Origin: Alistipes indistinctus YIT 12060
GTDB lineage: Bacteria > Bacteroidota > Bacteroidia > Bacteroidales > Rikenellaceae
Reading direction: 5' to 3'
DNA length: 64,000 nt
NCBI RefSeq assembly: GCF_025144995.1
Contig: NZ_CP102250.1
Location: forward strand, 1,984,001-2,048,000
Part shown: positions 17,286-26,301 of the stretch, in pieces
Layout of the letters: every line of letters starts with the position of its first letter
How positions within the stretch are numbered: position 1 is the stretch's first letter
Notes under the pieces: generated by a model
The model's input: only the letters and a program-made list of their open reading frames with translations
Told to the model about the DNA's origin: nothing
The model's database searches: none
Program-made: the position numbers and the translations under genes

Positions 17286-19280
17286 ATGATGAAAGAGATT
17301 GATATAGACAGGATCCACACCGTTTTGACGCGGTTGTTCCTGGTGGTTTGCTGCGGAGTGCTGGCGACCGCCTGTGTGAAGGATCCGCAAAAAGGCGAGG
17401 ATACGCCGGATGGCGGTGAATCGGCCTCGAAATACTTCAGTTATGCCACCACGCGTGAATATACGGTTGCAATCGACTATGGCTTCAGCGATTACCAGGT
17501 GCTGTTCGAAATCTATGGCGGGAATCCGCTGGCTGAGGTGGACGGCGGTTTGGTCAAGACCTCCGAAGAGCCGCTGTATCGGGCTGCGACGGACAAAAAA
17601 GGATGCTTTTCGGGTACCGTCACTTTGCCGGCCGACCTGACGGAGGTGTACCTCTATTCGGACTATCCCGGTACGGTCAGTCCGGTGAAGCTGACCGTGG
17701 GTGAAAACGGAGCTATTGCATACGATCAAAAGCAGGTGCGCTCCCGGGCCGGCAACCCGCTGACGCGCGCACTGATCACCACCCCGACCGGCACGGCCTA
17801 TCCCGACCGCTACAAGGTGCTCGGCAACTGGAGTAAGAACGGGCGTCCCGATTACCTGCTCGACCCGGCCGACCTGACCGCTCAGCAATATTACGATGTA
17901 AAAAGCATGTTCAGCCTCTGGGGCGGCCAGCATATCAAGGATTTCCCGCAAAGGGAGCTGATCGCGGACAATGTCAACATCAAACTCAATATCACCAAGG
18001 CTACGACCATCAAACTGATCTTCATCAAGACAACAGCGACGATGCGTAACGTCTTCGGTTATTATACCTATCCCACCGGGCAGGAGCCGAAAAGCGTAAG
18101 CGATATCCAGCCGATCATCGCTTTCCCGTTCATTTCTACGTTCAATTGCAATATCGACAATGCCGACGCGGTTTTTACCGGCGACCAGGTGCAACTCAAA
18201 TACTGGAATGCCAGGACGCAGCGGTTCGAAGACGAATTCCCGGCCGGAGTCAGTATCGGGTGGTTCCTCGACGCCTATTCGTTCGATCCTACGACCGGGA
18301 CGGTACTGGAGGACAATACTCCTGTCTATTATGCTTCACGCGCGTTGAACCCGAACAACATGCACCGTTCGATCGCGCTGGGAGACCAGCAGAGCGGACG
18401 TATGCTGGCGATAGGTTTCGAGGACAGCGGTATCACCGAGGCGGGTGAGGGCAATTTTTGCGATGCCGTCTTCATGCTGGACTACGGCGATAAGGACGCT
18501 GCCACGTCCGAAGGTACGGGCGTGATGCCCGAAGTGCCGGGCGTCACCGACGAGGACAATTACCATGTGGTGAACGGAACGCTCGCGTTCGAAGACCTTT
18601 GGCCGAGCCAAGGCGACTACGATATGAACGATGTGGTGGTGACCTACAAAAGCACCGTCTACAAGAACGTGCTTTCGAACCGTGCGACGAAGGTGGTCGA
18701 CCGCTTTACGCTGGCGCATGTGGGCGGTACGCTGCCCTGCGGATTCGGCTACCAGTTCGACAAGCTCGACAAGGCGGCGATCGGGAGCGTCGAGGTGATT
18801 TCCGACAAAACCGGGGCGACCTCTTCCTTTATGCAGGGGCAGATGCTCGAACCGAACCAGAGCAAACCGAACGTAATCCTGTTCGATAACTCCCGGACGA
18901 ACGAAGGAGCGACCTTTACCGTGACGACCCAGTTCGCCTATCCGGTCGTCGGCGACCTGGTGCAGCCGCCCTATAATCCCTATATCGTCATTTCGTCGGA
19001 CAAGGGGCGCGGCCGTGAGCTGCACCTGGCGAAGGGCGTGCCGACCGATTTGGCGGATGCGGCCTATTTCGGCCAGAGCTCCGACATTTCGGATCCGGCA
19101 CAGAAACTCTACTATGTGTCGAAAGATAATTTTCCCTTTGCGATCAATATTCCGACCGACGCTTTCAGCTATCCCGATGAAAAGGTGCGCATAGACAAGG
19201 CTTATCCGAGTTTCCCGGGTTGGGTGTCGTCCAACGGCGTGTTGCAGCGCGACTGGTATAAAAAACCTGCGAAGAAATAA
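17286..19280 (+). CDS. LruC/DUF4842-domain lipoprotein
   Basis: 664 aa. The N-terminus has a hydrophobic segment and lipobox LATAC, so the mature protein should be lipid-anchored, probably in the outer membrane. The C-terminal half is the DUF4842 domain of LruC proteins, opened by FEDLWPSQGDYDMNDVVV (about 435-452). Its acidic D-Y-D-x-N-D pattern resembles the calcium-binding DxDFND motif of DUF4114, so metal binding is likely but inferred. The N-terminal half is beta-rich and unassigned. It is followed by a shorter paralogue on the same strand; the pair sits inside the exopolysaccharide locus but reads opposite to it. A surface or matrix role is a guess from context. Confidence 0.85.
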   Translation: MMKEIDIDRIHTVLTRLFLVVCCGVLATACVKDPQKGEDTPDGGESASKYFSYATTREYTVAIDYGFSDYQVLFEIYGGNPLAEVDGGLVKTSEEPLYRAATDKKGCFSGTVTLPADLTEVYLYSDYPGTVSPVKLTVGENGAIAYDQKQVRSRAGNPLTRALITTPTGTAYPDRYKVLGNWSKNGRPDYLLDPADLTAQQYYDVKSMFSLWGGQHIKDFPQRELIADNVNIKLNITKATTIKLIFIKTTATMRNVFGYYTYPTGQEPKSVSDIQPIIAFPFISTFNCNIDNADAVFTGDQVQLKYWNARTQRFEDEFPAGVSIGWFLDAYSFDPTTGTVLEDNTPVYYASRALNPNNMHRSIALGDQQSGRMLAIGFEDSGITEAGEGNFCDAVFMLDYGDKDAATSEGTGVMPEVPGVTDEDNYHVVNGTLAFEDLWPSQGDYDMNDVVVTYKSTVYKNVLSNRATKVVDRFTLAHVGGTLPCGFGYQFDKLDKAAIGSVEVISDKTGATSSFMQGQMLEPNQSKPNVILFDNSRTNEGATFTVTTQFAYPVVGDLVQPPYNPYIVISSDKGRGRELHLAKGVPTDLADAAYFGQSSDISDPAQKLYYVSKDNFPFAINIPTDAFSYPDEKVRIDKAYPSFPGWVSSNGVLQRDWYKKPAKK

Positions 19281-19466
19281 TAGGCGGCCGGGGACTGCTT
19301 ACAATTAGGGCCGTTGTACTGGAAATCGGGCGCGCGGACAGCCAAGGTCGCAGATAAATATGTGCCGGGGTTGCTGGGAGCAACGGGAATAAGTAGATAA
19401 AGGAGACAAAAAAAGGCCATTATAGGTCCGTTACTATAAGCTACCACCACAAAAAATACCATTCCC

Positions 19467-20762
19467 ATGAAAATCAAATTACTGATCCTGCCGCTTGTAG
19501 CGATCGTTGTCGCAGCGGGTTCGTGCGTGAAGAATCCGGAGACGCCTCAGCCGGACGGTCCGCGATCCGGTTCCGGTACGGTGAAGGAGATGGCCGTTCC
19601 GGCCGGTTTCGATTGGAAGATGTCGCGCGGCATCACCTGTAACTTCGCTTCTGCACATCTGACCCGTGTCTATGTTGCGTCTGCTGCCGATGCCGAGCCA
19701 TTTGCCGTTGTATTCGCAGGAGACGGTGCCGAACCGGTTACATTGAATGTCCCCGTACCGGTGAAGTCGCTTTATGTAAAATATGAAAAGGCCGACGGTA
19801 CATTCGTTACGAAAGAACTTCCTGTTATGGGAGCAACCCTCGCGTATACCGTTCCTGCCGACAGCAAAGAGTTTGTGGACGTGGCCGCCGGGGCCGCGAA
19901 AGCAACGGAATCGACCACGCGCGCCGGTTATGCCGGTTCCAACAGGGGGCATATCCTCTATCCTGCTGCCGGCTGGGGTACGCTGATGTTCGAGGACCTG
20001 TGGCCCTCTTACGGCGACTATGATTTTAACGATTTAGTCGTGAATTACCAGGTCGACCTGATGATGCAGAACAAGAACCAGGCGCGCGAAATGTTCATTG
20101 CCCTATGTGTTCGGGCGATCGGCGGTAAGCTTCCATATGACCTATATCTCAGTCTTAGAGGCGTGCGGCCGGACCAGATCGCCGATATTAAAATGGATGA
20201 TTTGCAGAACGGTGTGCAGAGTTGTGATCTGGTTAAAGTCAATAGCGGCAACTCCAGACCGGCCATCCTCAAATTCGTGGACATCAAACAGAACCTTAAT
20301 AAACCCGGCGGAACGACTTTCCTGAACGTTAGACCGGGCGAGGAGATGAAAACCGGCGATCTGACCGTAGTATCGTTCAATGTGACTTTCCGCAATGCGA
20401 TTTCGACCCGGGACCTGGCGTTCGATACCTTTGATTTCTTTATCGCGCGCGACGACCAACAGCAGGAAATACACCTGGCCGGGTTCGAGCCGGTGCTCTT
20501 TGGTGCTGACCGCTATCGGGCATTGCGCACGCAGCCGACTTCGAATGCGAACACGCAGTCTGAATATTACTATTCGAACGATAACCTGGTGTGGGGGATT
20601 TGTATTCCTGCCGAAATACCGCATGCCTATGAGACGCGGGATTTCCTGACGGCCTATCCCAATTTTGCGAAATGGGCCCAGTCGGGCGGTGTCAGCAATA
20701 CGGATTGGTATACCGATGCGCCGGGAAACCGAAATCCGGAAAATCTGGTACGGATGAAATAG
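19467..20762 (+). CDS. second, shorter LruC/DUF4842-domain lipoprotein
   Basis: 431 aa. It starts with a lipoprotein signal (MKIKLLILPLVAIVVAAGSC) whose Cys20 is the likely lipidation site. After about 150 residues of beta-rich sequence, the DUF4842 motif MFEDLWPSYGDYDFNDLVV begins near 174. Both LruC proteins also end alike (YPNFAKWAQSGG and WY here; YPSFPGWVSSNG and WY in the first), so they are paralogues with different N-terminal modules. The 186-bp gap between them has no clear terminator, so they may form one operon. It is closed by a strong bidirectional terminator. Function unknown. Confidence 0.85.
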   Translation: MKIKLLILPLVAIVVAAGSCVKNPETPQPDGPRSGSGTVKEMAVPAGFDWKMSRGITCNFASAHLTRVYVASAADAEPFAVVFAGDGAEPVTLNVPVPVKSLYVKYEKADGTFVTKELPVMGATLAYTVPADSKEFVDVAAGAAKATESTTRAGYAGSNRGHILYPAAGWGTLMFEDLWPSYGDYDFNDLVVNYQVDLMMQNKNQAREMFIALCVRAIGGKLPYDLYLSLRGVRPDQIADIKMDDLQNGVQSCDLVKVNSGNSRPAILKFVDIKQNLNKPGGTTFLNVRPGEEMKTGDLTVVSFNVTFRNAISTRDLAFDTFDFFIARDDQQQEIHLAGFEPVLFGADRYRALRTQPTSNANTQSEYYYSNDNLVWGICIPAEIPHAYETRDFLTAYPNFAKWAQSGGVSNTDWYTDAPGNRNPENLVRMK

Positions 20763-20864
20763 TCCGTGCCGCCCGTACTCCTGTCGGAGCCTGCCCTTTC
20801 CCATCGCGGAACAGCAGCAGGAACGGAGTGGAAAAGGATGGGTACGGCGGAATGGCAATATGGA

Positions 20865-20895
20865 TAAAAGCACGGAACCGAGTTCCGTGCTTTTA
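20865..20895. terminator. bidirectional terminator between convergent genes
   Basis: A perfect 14-bp stem (TAAAAGCACGGAAC and its complement) with a 3-base CGA loop. T runs leave in both directions, fitting the convergent LruC and glycosyltransferase transcripts. Confidence 0.9.
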
Positions 20896-21007
20896 TCGAT
20901 TCTACATTTGTTTTGTAGCTCTCCTATTTTTGTCGTGTCTTTGAGGAGCACAGGGGATGCGCCTTTCGGCGGTTTGGGGGTGCGGTTTCCTGCTTCGCGA
21001 TAGGCGT

Positions 21008-22129
21008 TTATTGCGCTGCGACGCTGCGGTAGAGGTCGAGCAGCTTGCGGGCCGTTGCCTCCCAGGTGAATTGCGGGGCACGCGCGAGGCCGTAGGCCGC
21101 CTGATCTGCGCGGACCTGCCGGTCGGTTTCGAGGCGGAGCAGCTGGGCCGCGATCGCCTCTTCGTCGAGCGGATCGACCAAGATGGCGCCTTCGCCGGCA
21201 ATCTCGGGGATCGCCGACGTGTTCGAAGTGACCACCGGGGTTCCGCAGGCCATCGCCTCTAGGATCGGTATGCCGAAACTCTCCCGCAGTGAAGTGTACA
21301 GGAATGTTTCGGCCCTGCTGTAAATCGCAGGCAGGTCTGTGTTGGGAATGTATCCCGGAAGACGCAGTGCCGGACGGATCCCCTCGATCCCGTGTTCGCG
21401 CAGAAGCGCGTCGGCGGCTTCGGGTTTCAGGTCGGCGACCAGCAGCGGCAACGGGTGCTGTGACAGTTCGCGGTAACGGGCATAGCCCCGCAGCGTGCGC
21501 GGGGTGTTTTTTTTCGGGTCGGTATTGCCCAGGAAGAACAGGAAACGATCTTCGGGCAGGTATTTGCGGGTGACGGCACCCGGATCGGCCACCGGGCGAA
21601 AATGCGGGCTCACGCCGTTATGGATCGTTGTCAGTACCCCTTCGGGCAGCTGCAGCGCCTGCTGGATGCGCTGCTGCTCGAAACGGGATACCGTGATGAC
21701 TTTGCGGCAGTGCGGCAGGATGCGCGGAACCACCAGCCGGCGGTAATGCCAGCCGAGGTTCTGGTACATCGAACGGTTCTGGGCGGCGCGCTTTTCCAGG
21801 AAAATAATGTCGTGCAGGGTCAGTACCAGCGGTGCGGAACAGCGCACCGGGGCCGTGTTGCTCGTGCAGTGCAGCAGGTCGGGGCGGATTTTGCGCACGG
21901 CGCGCGGCAGTGCGACCTGCTCCCAGAGCGGATAGGTGGGGCAACTGATCTCGACGATATGGAAATTCGCACTCTCGCTGAGGCAACGGTCTTCTCCCGG
22001 GCTCACGAGGATGTAATACTCGTTCTCGGGGTCGAGTTGCTGCAGTCGCCGGATGGTTTCGAGCGCAACGAAGTCCATGCCGTGCTTGTTGGTGCGGAAG
22101 ATGCGCTGTGCTTCGATGGCTATTTTCAT
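21008..22129 (-). CDS. GT-B glycosyltransferase, family 4
   Basis: 373 aa, no membrane helix. A clear GT4 enzyme: HNGVSPHFRPV at the domain linker, FFLGNTDPKKNT at the start of the donor domain (conserved K), and ESFGIPILEAMACGTPVV, which holds the E-x7-E donor-phosphate motif. EACGTP-like proteins of this subgroup include mannosyl- and rhamnosyltransferases; the donor here is unknown. It is the last gene of the upper minus-strand exopolysaccharide group, ending near the shared terminator. Confidence 0.92.
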   Translation of the reverse strand: MKIAIEAQRIFRTNKHGMDFVALETIRRLQQLDPENEYYILVSPGEDRCLSESANFHIVEISCPTYPLWEQVALPRAVRKIRPDLLHCTSNTAPVRCSAPLVLTLHDIIFLEKRAAQNRSMYQNLGWHYRRLVVPRILPHCRKVITVSRFEQQRIQQALQLPEGVLTTIHNGVSPHFRPVADPGAVTRKYLPEDRFLFFLGNTDPKKNTPRTLRGYARYRELSQHPLPLLVADLKPEAADALLREHGIEGIRPALRLPGYIPNTDLPAIYSRAETFLYTSLRESFGIPILEAMACGTPVVTSNTSAIPEIAGEGAILVDPLDEEAIAAQLLRLETDRQVRADQAAYGLARAPQFTWEATARKLLDLYRSVAAQ

Positions 22130-22320
22130 GGCTTGCGGGTTTGGTTCCGGGTTATGGGGGCGAAAATTTGTCTTGTGGCTGATGGTTCCTTGTTTCTGTC
22201 TGACGCGGGGTGAACCCTGCCCCTGGCAGAGCTGGAGGTTCTTGTGCCGGTTGAAGTTTGGGAGCTAGATATTATTTTCTACTTGTTTCCGTCTGCCGGC
22301 TCTTCCGGTCGTTCATTTAT

Positions 22321-22347
22321 CTGTCTGGCTGTCTGGCTGTCTGGCTG
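22321..22347. repeat. octanucleotide tandem repeat (CTGTCTGG)x3.4
   Basis: Three exact copies of CTGTCTGG plus three further bases lie in the noncoding gap between two glycosyltransferase genes. Copy number could vary by slippage. Confidence 0.8.
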
Positions 22348-22385
22348 CCTTGCCGGTTTGTGCTTCGTCTTGGAAGGCTTGTGTG

Positions 22386-23564
22386 TTAAGCTTTTTCAGT
22401 GGAACCGTGTTCGGTATGGAAAAATTTGTCGCGGGTGCCGCGCAACCGGAGCAGGTTCAGCGTCATGAGCAGCATCAGCAGCGGGATTTTACGGATCGCC
22501 CGTTTGAGCGGTTTATCCACGAGGTAGTCCGGGATTGCGAAACAGAGCGCGAAGAGCAGTGCTGCAAGCAGCAGCCACCATTTTGCGGAAGAGGCCGGAT
22601 CGACGAACGTTATCACGAGGGCCGCGAGCGGTATGAGGCCCAGCAGCAGGACGCGCGGGGGCATCATCCACTGTACCAGCTTGTCGCAGTAGTCGAGATT
22701 TCCTTCCAGGACCGCGCCCGGCAGGTCGCGGACGGCGGCCTTCAGCGAGTACCACTGCGCGGCGAGCCAGCGCCGCCGCTGGTTGTAGAACGCGCGGCTC
22801 CCGGCGGTCTTTTCGTCCAGTACCTCCACGTCGTCGAGGTATTCGATGAAGATGCCCTGCTTGAGCAGCAGTACTTCCAGTTCCTTGTCTTCGCCGGCCG
22901 ACGAGACTTGCGTGATGTTGTTGCAGAACCAATTGTAGTCGAATGCCATGCCGGAACCGATCAATGCCGAAGAGACTCCCAGCGCGACGTGCCCTTTGCG
23001 GAAGATCGAGTTGTTGATCTCTTCGCTCACGGCATCGAGCAGGGCCGTATCGGTATGCAGGTTCTTGGCGCGGCGGTGTGCCTGAATAGCCTGTGCCCCG
23101 CTGTGGTATCCGTCGTTCAACCGCGAAAGGAAGTCGGGAGCGACGGTGTTGTCCGCATCGAGAATCACGGCCATATCGAAGGTTTCACCCGCAGCGGCGA
23201 GCTGTGCGACGGCATAATTGAGCGCTTTGGCTTTCGAACTGTTTTCGAATTCGACCTCCAGCAGGCGGATCGGCAGTTGTCCGAGCCGTTCCAGCGTGGC
23301 GGGTGCGCAGTGGTCGGCGATCACGACCGCTTCATACCGTTCGCGCGGGTATTGTTGCGCGAGTATCGCCTCCACCGACTGGTCGATTACGCGGTCTTCG
23401 CGGTAGGCCGGAATCAGCACGGCCATGCGGTGCTCTATTCTGGCCGCGGGAAACCTGTCGCGGCGCCGGCGCATCGAGGCGAGCGCGAAGATGAAAAGGT
23501 AGGCGGTGGCAAAGCCCAGCAGTGCGAAGAGCACCCAGTCGGTTATGGTCAGGATCGTTTGCAT
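22386..23564 (-). CDS. membrane family 2 glycosyltransferase, processive type
   Basis: 392 aa. An N-terminal membrane helix (about 8-30), a GT2 domain and three C-terminal helices (about 295-375). Motifs: AVLIPAYRED, VILDADN (DxD), SSAGEDKELEVLL (ED catalytic base) and QRRRWLAAQW, the Q/RxxRW motif of processive synthases such as cellulose and hyaluronan synthases. It may polymerise a beta-linked chain or add the second sugar. It lies 164 bp from the next gene upstream, a gap with no visible promoter. Confidence 0.9.
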   Translation of the reverse strand: MQTILTITDWVLFALLGFATAYLFIFALASMRRRRDRFPAARIEHRMAVLIPAYREDRVIDQSVEAILAQQYPRERYEAVVIADHCAPATLERLGQLPIRLLEVEFENSSKAKALNYAVAQLAAAGETFDMAVILDADNTVAPDFLSRLNDGYHSGAQAIQAHRRAKNLHTDTALLDAVSEEINNSIFRKGHVALGVSSALIGSGMAFDYNWFCNNITQVSSAGEDKELEVLLLKQGIFIEYLDDVEVLDEKTAGSRAFYNQRRRWLAAQWYSLKAAVRDLPGAVLEGNLDYCDKLVQWMMPPRVLLLGLIPLAALVITFVDPASSAKWWLLLAALLFALCFAIPDYLVDKPLKRAIRKIPLLMLLMTLNLLRLRGTRDKFFHTEHGSTEKA

Positions 23565-23728
23565 CGTCGGGGAAATGCTAGAGGTCAGAATATCGTGTTA
23601 TTTTCAAAGTCCGAAACTGTGCAGGCGGCGTAAAAACATGCCTGTGCCCGGTGCGGTTTCCGGGGCGTGTGCCGTTGCCGATCGACCTCAACAGGCCGGA
23701 TACTGTGAGGTTGCACCGGGGGCCGCAT

Positions 23729-24619
23729 CTAGTCCGTTTTGTTTTTCATCGTAAAAAAAGCGCCGATGCCCCGTACCGTTGCGCGGGCGAGGTCTCCCCG
23801 ACCGCGGAGCAGGGCGGTCGCCGCATTTTTCGGCGCCGCTACGCCGCATTGGTAGAGCACCGTCAGCAAGCGTGCCGCACCGCGCCGGTTGCGCCAGCCG
23901 AACAGCAACCGGTTGCGGGTGAGGTAGTAGGTCCGCAGCGGGCTTTCCCGGCCGGTCGTGCGGCTCTCTTTGTGGAATACCGTACAGCGGGGTTCGTAGC
24001 CGATGTCCCAGCCGCTGCGGGTGATCCGCTCCGACCAGTCGAGCTCCTCGTAGTAAAGGAAATAGAGCTCCGGCATCTCCCCGGCCTGCTCGATCGTCTC
24101 GCGGCGGACCATCATCGCGGCGCCGTGCGCATAGGGCGTTTCGTGCGGCGTGTCGTAACTGCCGTCGTCTTCCCGGTTGAAACCGACCAACCCGTTGCGC
24201 AGGGTGATTTTCGACAGCGGCGTGTAGCCGGCGAACTGGATCGGTCGCGGCGGATCGGCGAAGCGGATTTTCGGTGACACGGCACCCCAGCGCGGATGGT
24301 TTTCCAGCGCGTCGCAGAGGTAGTGCAGCGAATCGTCCCCGACTTCCGTGTCGTTGTTCAGCAGCAACAGGTAGCGCCCCCGTGCGGCACGCAGTCCGAG
24401 GTTGTTGCCTCCGGCAAAACCCAGGTTGCGCTCGCTGCGGATCGCAACGATACCGGGAAAGCGTTCCGCGAGCAGGTGCGCTTCGTCGCGCAGCGATCCG
24501 TTGTCGACGACGATAGTCTCTATGGGCGTCGATACGTACTGTCGCAGCGATGCGATCATTGCGGCGGTCAGTTCCAGGCCGTTGTAATTGACGGTTATGA
24601 CGGATATATCAGGCTTCAT
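23729..24619 (-). CDS. family 2 glycosyltransferase
   Basis: 296 aa from the ATG before KPDISVITVNYNG. An upstream ATG adds a low-complexity Asn/Thr run that is only the end of the preceding gene. Motifs: ETIVVDNGS, ERNLGFAGGNNLGL, LLLNNDTEV (DxD-like). This set is typical of rhamnosyltransferase-like GT2 enzymes. With this start it overlaps the upstream ligase gene by 11 bp, implying coupled translation. It is similar in type to the glycosyltransferase at 15.3-16.2 kb. Confidence 0.88.
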   Translation of the reverse strand: MKPDISVITVNYNGLELTAAMIASLRQYVSTPIETIVVDNGSLRDEAHLLAERFPGIVAIRSERNLGFAGGNNLGLRAARGRYLLLLNNDTEVGDDSLHYLCDALENHPRWGAVSPKIRFADPPRPIQFAGYTPLSKITLRNGLVGFNREDDGSYDTPHETPYAHGAAMMVRRETIEQAGEMPELYFLYYEELDWSERITRSGWDIGYEPRCTVFHKESRTTGRESPLRTYYLTRNRLLFGWRNRRGAARLLTVLYQCGVAAPKNAATALLRGRGDLARATVRGIGAFFTMKNKTD

Positions 24620-26090
24620 CGAGGTATTCGTGTTCGTGTTCGATCCGTTTTTCACGCGCCTCTGCCAGTTCCCGGTCGAAGCGCGGAGCGAGGAAGATAA
24701 AGGCCTGGCTCATGTACATGATGATGCCGGTGGGAAACTGGCCGAAAATCTCGTTGCTGTACGAGCAAACGGCGATGCCGAATACGCCGGCGGTCAATCC
24801 GGCGGTCAGTCCCCGCAACTGTTTGTCCCGCAGCCGGAACATCACCTGGTAACAGCCGTATCCCAGAATATAGAAAAGCACCCCCAGGTGTACGATCAGC
24901 CCGACGATACCCGTTTCGACCCATATCATCACGAACCACGAGTCGGTCGGGATTTGCGACAGGTAGGCGTTCGGTGCGTAAGTTTTCGCTTTGCCGCCGC
25001 CGAGCCCGATGCCCACTCCGAAAGGCTTGTCCTTCATGTAGGCCCGCATCAGTTCCTGGTTTTTCAACCGGACCTGGAAAGAGGCGTCGTTCAGGTCGAA
25101 GGCACTGCGTGCGCGGCGGATCAGCGCGTTGCTGTGTCCGATGTGCGTGTAATTCAGGAAGATGAATACCCCGGCAAGCATGATGGCCCCGGCGGCGATC
25201 ATTTTGATCTGTTTGGAAAGGATGATGAAAAGCGTGAAACCGGCGAACGGTACGGCCAGTGCGCTGCGCGTGCCCGAAATCATCATGCCGTAGCAGGCCG
25301 CGGCGGCTACGGCAATGTAGTAGAGTCGGATCCACCGGTTTTTGTAATAGAGCGAAGCGATGCCGAATACGACCATCGAGAGGCCCATTGACGAGCCGAA
25401 GTTCGCTGCGTCGCTGAAGAACGAGAAGTAGCGCACTCCGGTCCGGATGATGTGCGTGGTATGTCCGCGTTCGACAAAAAGCCAGTATTGCTCGGCCTGG
25501 TCGAAACCGATGTTGCGCTGGATCCAGCTTTTGAGCACGGCCAGCAACGTCAGCACGGACCAGATGAATAGGATACGTTTCAGGTCTTTGTAGCGGTAGA
25601 AGATGATCGGCGTGAGGATGGCGATCGCGACGAAGTAGAGGGCGTAGCCCCGGATCAGCGCGACCCAGGCGGTCGCCGAGACAGTTTGCGGATTGAACAG
25701 TTCCAGGAAACAGTAGGTTAACCACACCAGCGATGCGACGGTCAGCCCGTTGCGCGCCCGCTCCCAGCCGACATGCTTGTAACACGAACGGATCAGCAGC
25801 GTGAACAGGTTGAACATGATCAGGCAGTCCATCACGATGCCTGCGGGCAGGCCGGGGATGTAGCGCGTCAGTCCCAGGACGAAGTAGTTCGCGATAAAAA
25901 GCCAGGTGTAGGCCCAGTAAGGTTTTTTAATTGCGAACAGGATGATGTAGAGCAGGATCGGCAGACAGCCCAGCGCGGCGCCCGCCATATAACCGACGCG
26001 GATAACGGCCAGGGCCACCGCCCCGATCCCGAGCGTCAGTCCGAGGTAAGGAAGCAATCCTTTGCCCGATATGATTCCGTGTCGTTCCAT
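24609..26090 (-). CDS. O-antigen ligase/polymerase-like membrane protein
   Basis: 493 aa from the start at MERHGIISG (a start 15 codons earlier is possible). About ten to twelve membrane helices with a large periplasmic loop between about 320 and 400. The segment MMISGTRSALAVPFAG contains the conserved G-T-R-S/G block of the Wzy_C family, and the loop carries RLKNQELMRAYMKDKPFGVGIG, split over the catalytic-loop region typical of O-antigen ligases and Wzy polymerases. In an exopolysaccharide locus with a flippase and chain-length protein, polymerase is the likelier role. It is translationally coupled to the glycosyltransferase downstream. Confidence 0.85.
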   Translation of the reverse strand: MERHGIISGKGLLPYLGLTLGIGAVALAVIRVGYMAGAALGCLPILLYIILFAIKKPYWAYTWLFIANYFVLGLTRYIPGLPAGIVMDCLIMFNLFTLLIRSCYKHVGWERARNGLTVASLVWLTYCFLELFNPQTVSATAWVALIRGYALYFVAIAILTPIIFYRYKDLKRILFIWSVLTLLAVLKSWIQRNIGFDQAEQYWLFVERGHTTHIIRTGVRYFSFFSDAANFGSSMGLSMVVFGIASLYYKNRWIRLYYIAVAAAACYGMMISGTRSALAVPFAGFTLFIILSKQIKMIAAGAIMLAGVFIFLNYTHIGHSNALIRRARSAFDLNDASFQVRLKNQELMRAYMKDKPFGVGIGLGGGKAKTYAPNAYLSQIPTDSWFVMIWVETGIVGLIVHLGVLFYILGYGCYQVMFRLRDKQLRGLTAGLTAGVFGIAVCSYSNEIFGQFPTGIIMYMSQAFIFLAPRFDRELAEAREKRIEHEHEYLDEA

Positions 26091-26301
26091 GCGTTTGCTC
26101 TGCTGGCTTTTGGGGTGGTCTTCGAGATCGCACACTCGCCGTTGCCGGAATTCTTCCCGTCCGGATTTCGCGTAGCGGAGGGATGCTCCGGGACGGTTGT
26201 CCGGTTGTCGTTACTGCGATAAATGACGGGAACGCCATTCTGTCGCGAATCCGAATTGCGGACCTGAGTGTGCGTATTTTTCCGGCGGTTTTTCCTGATT
26301 G

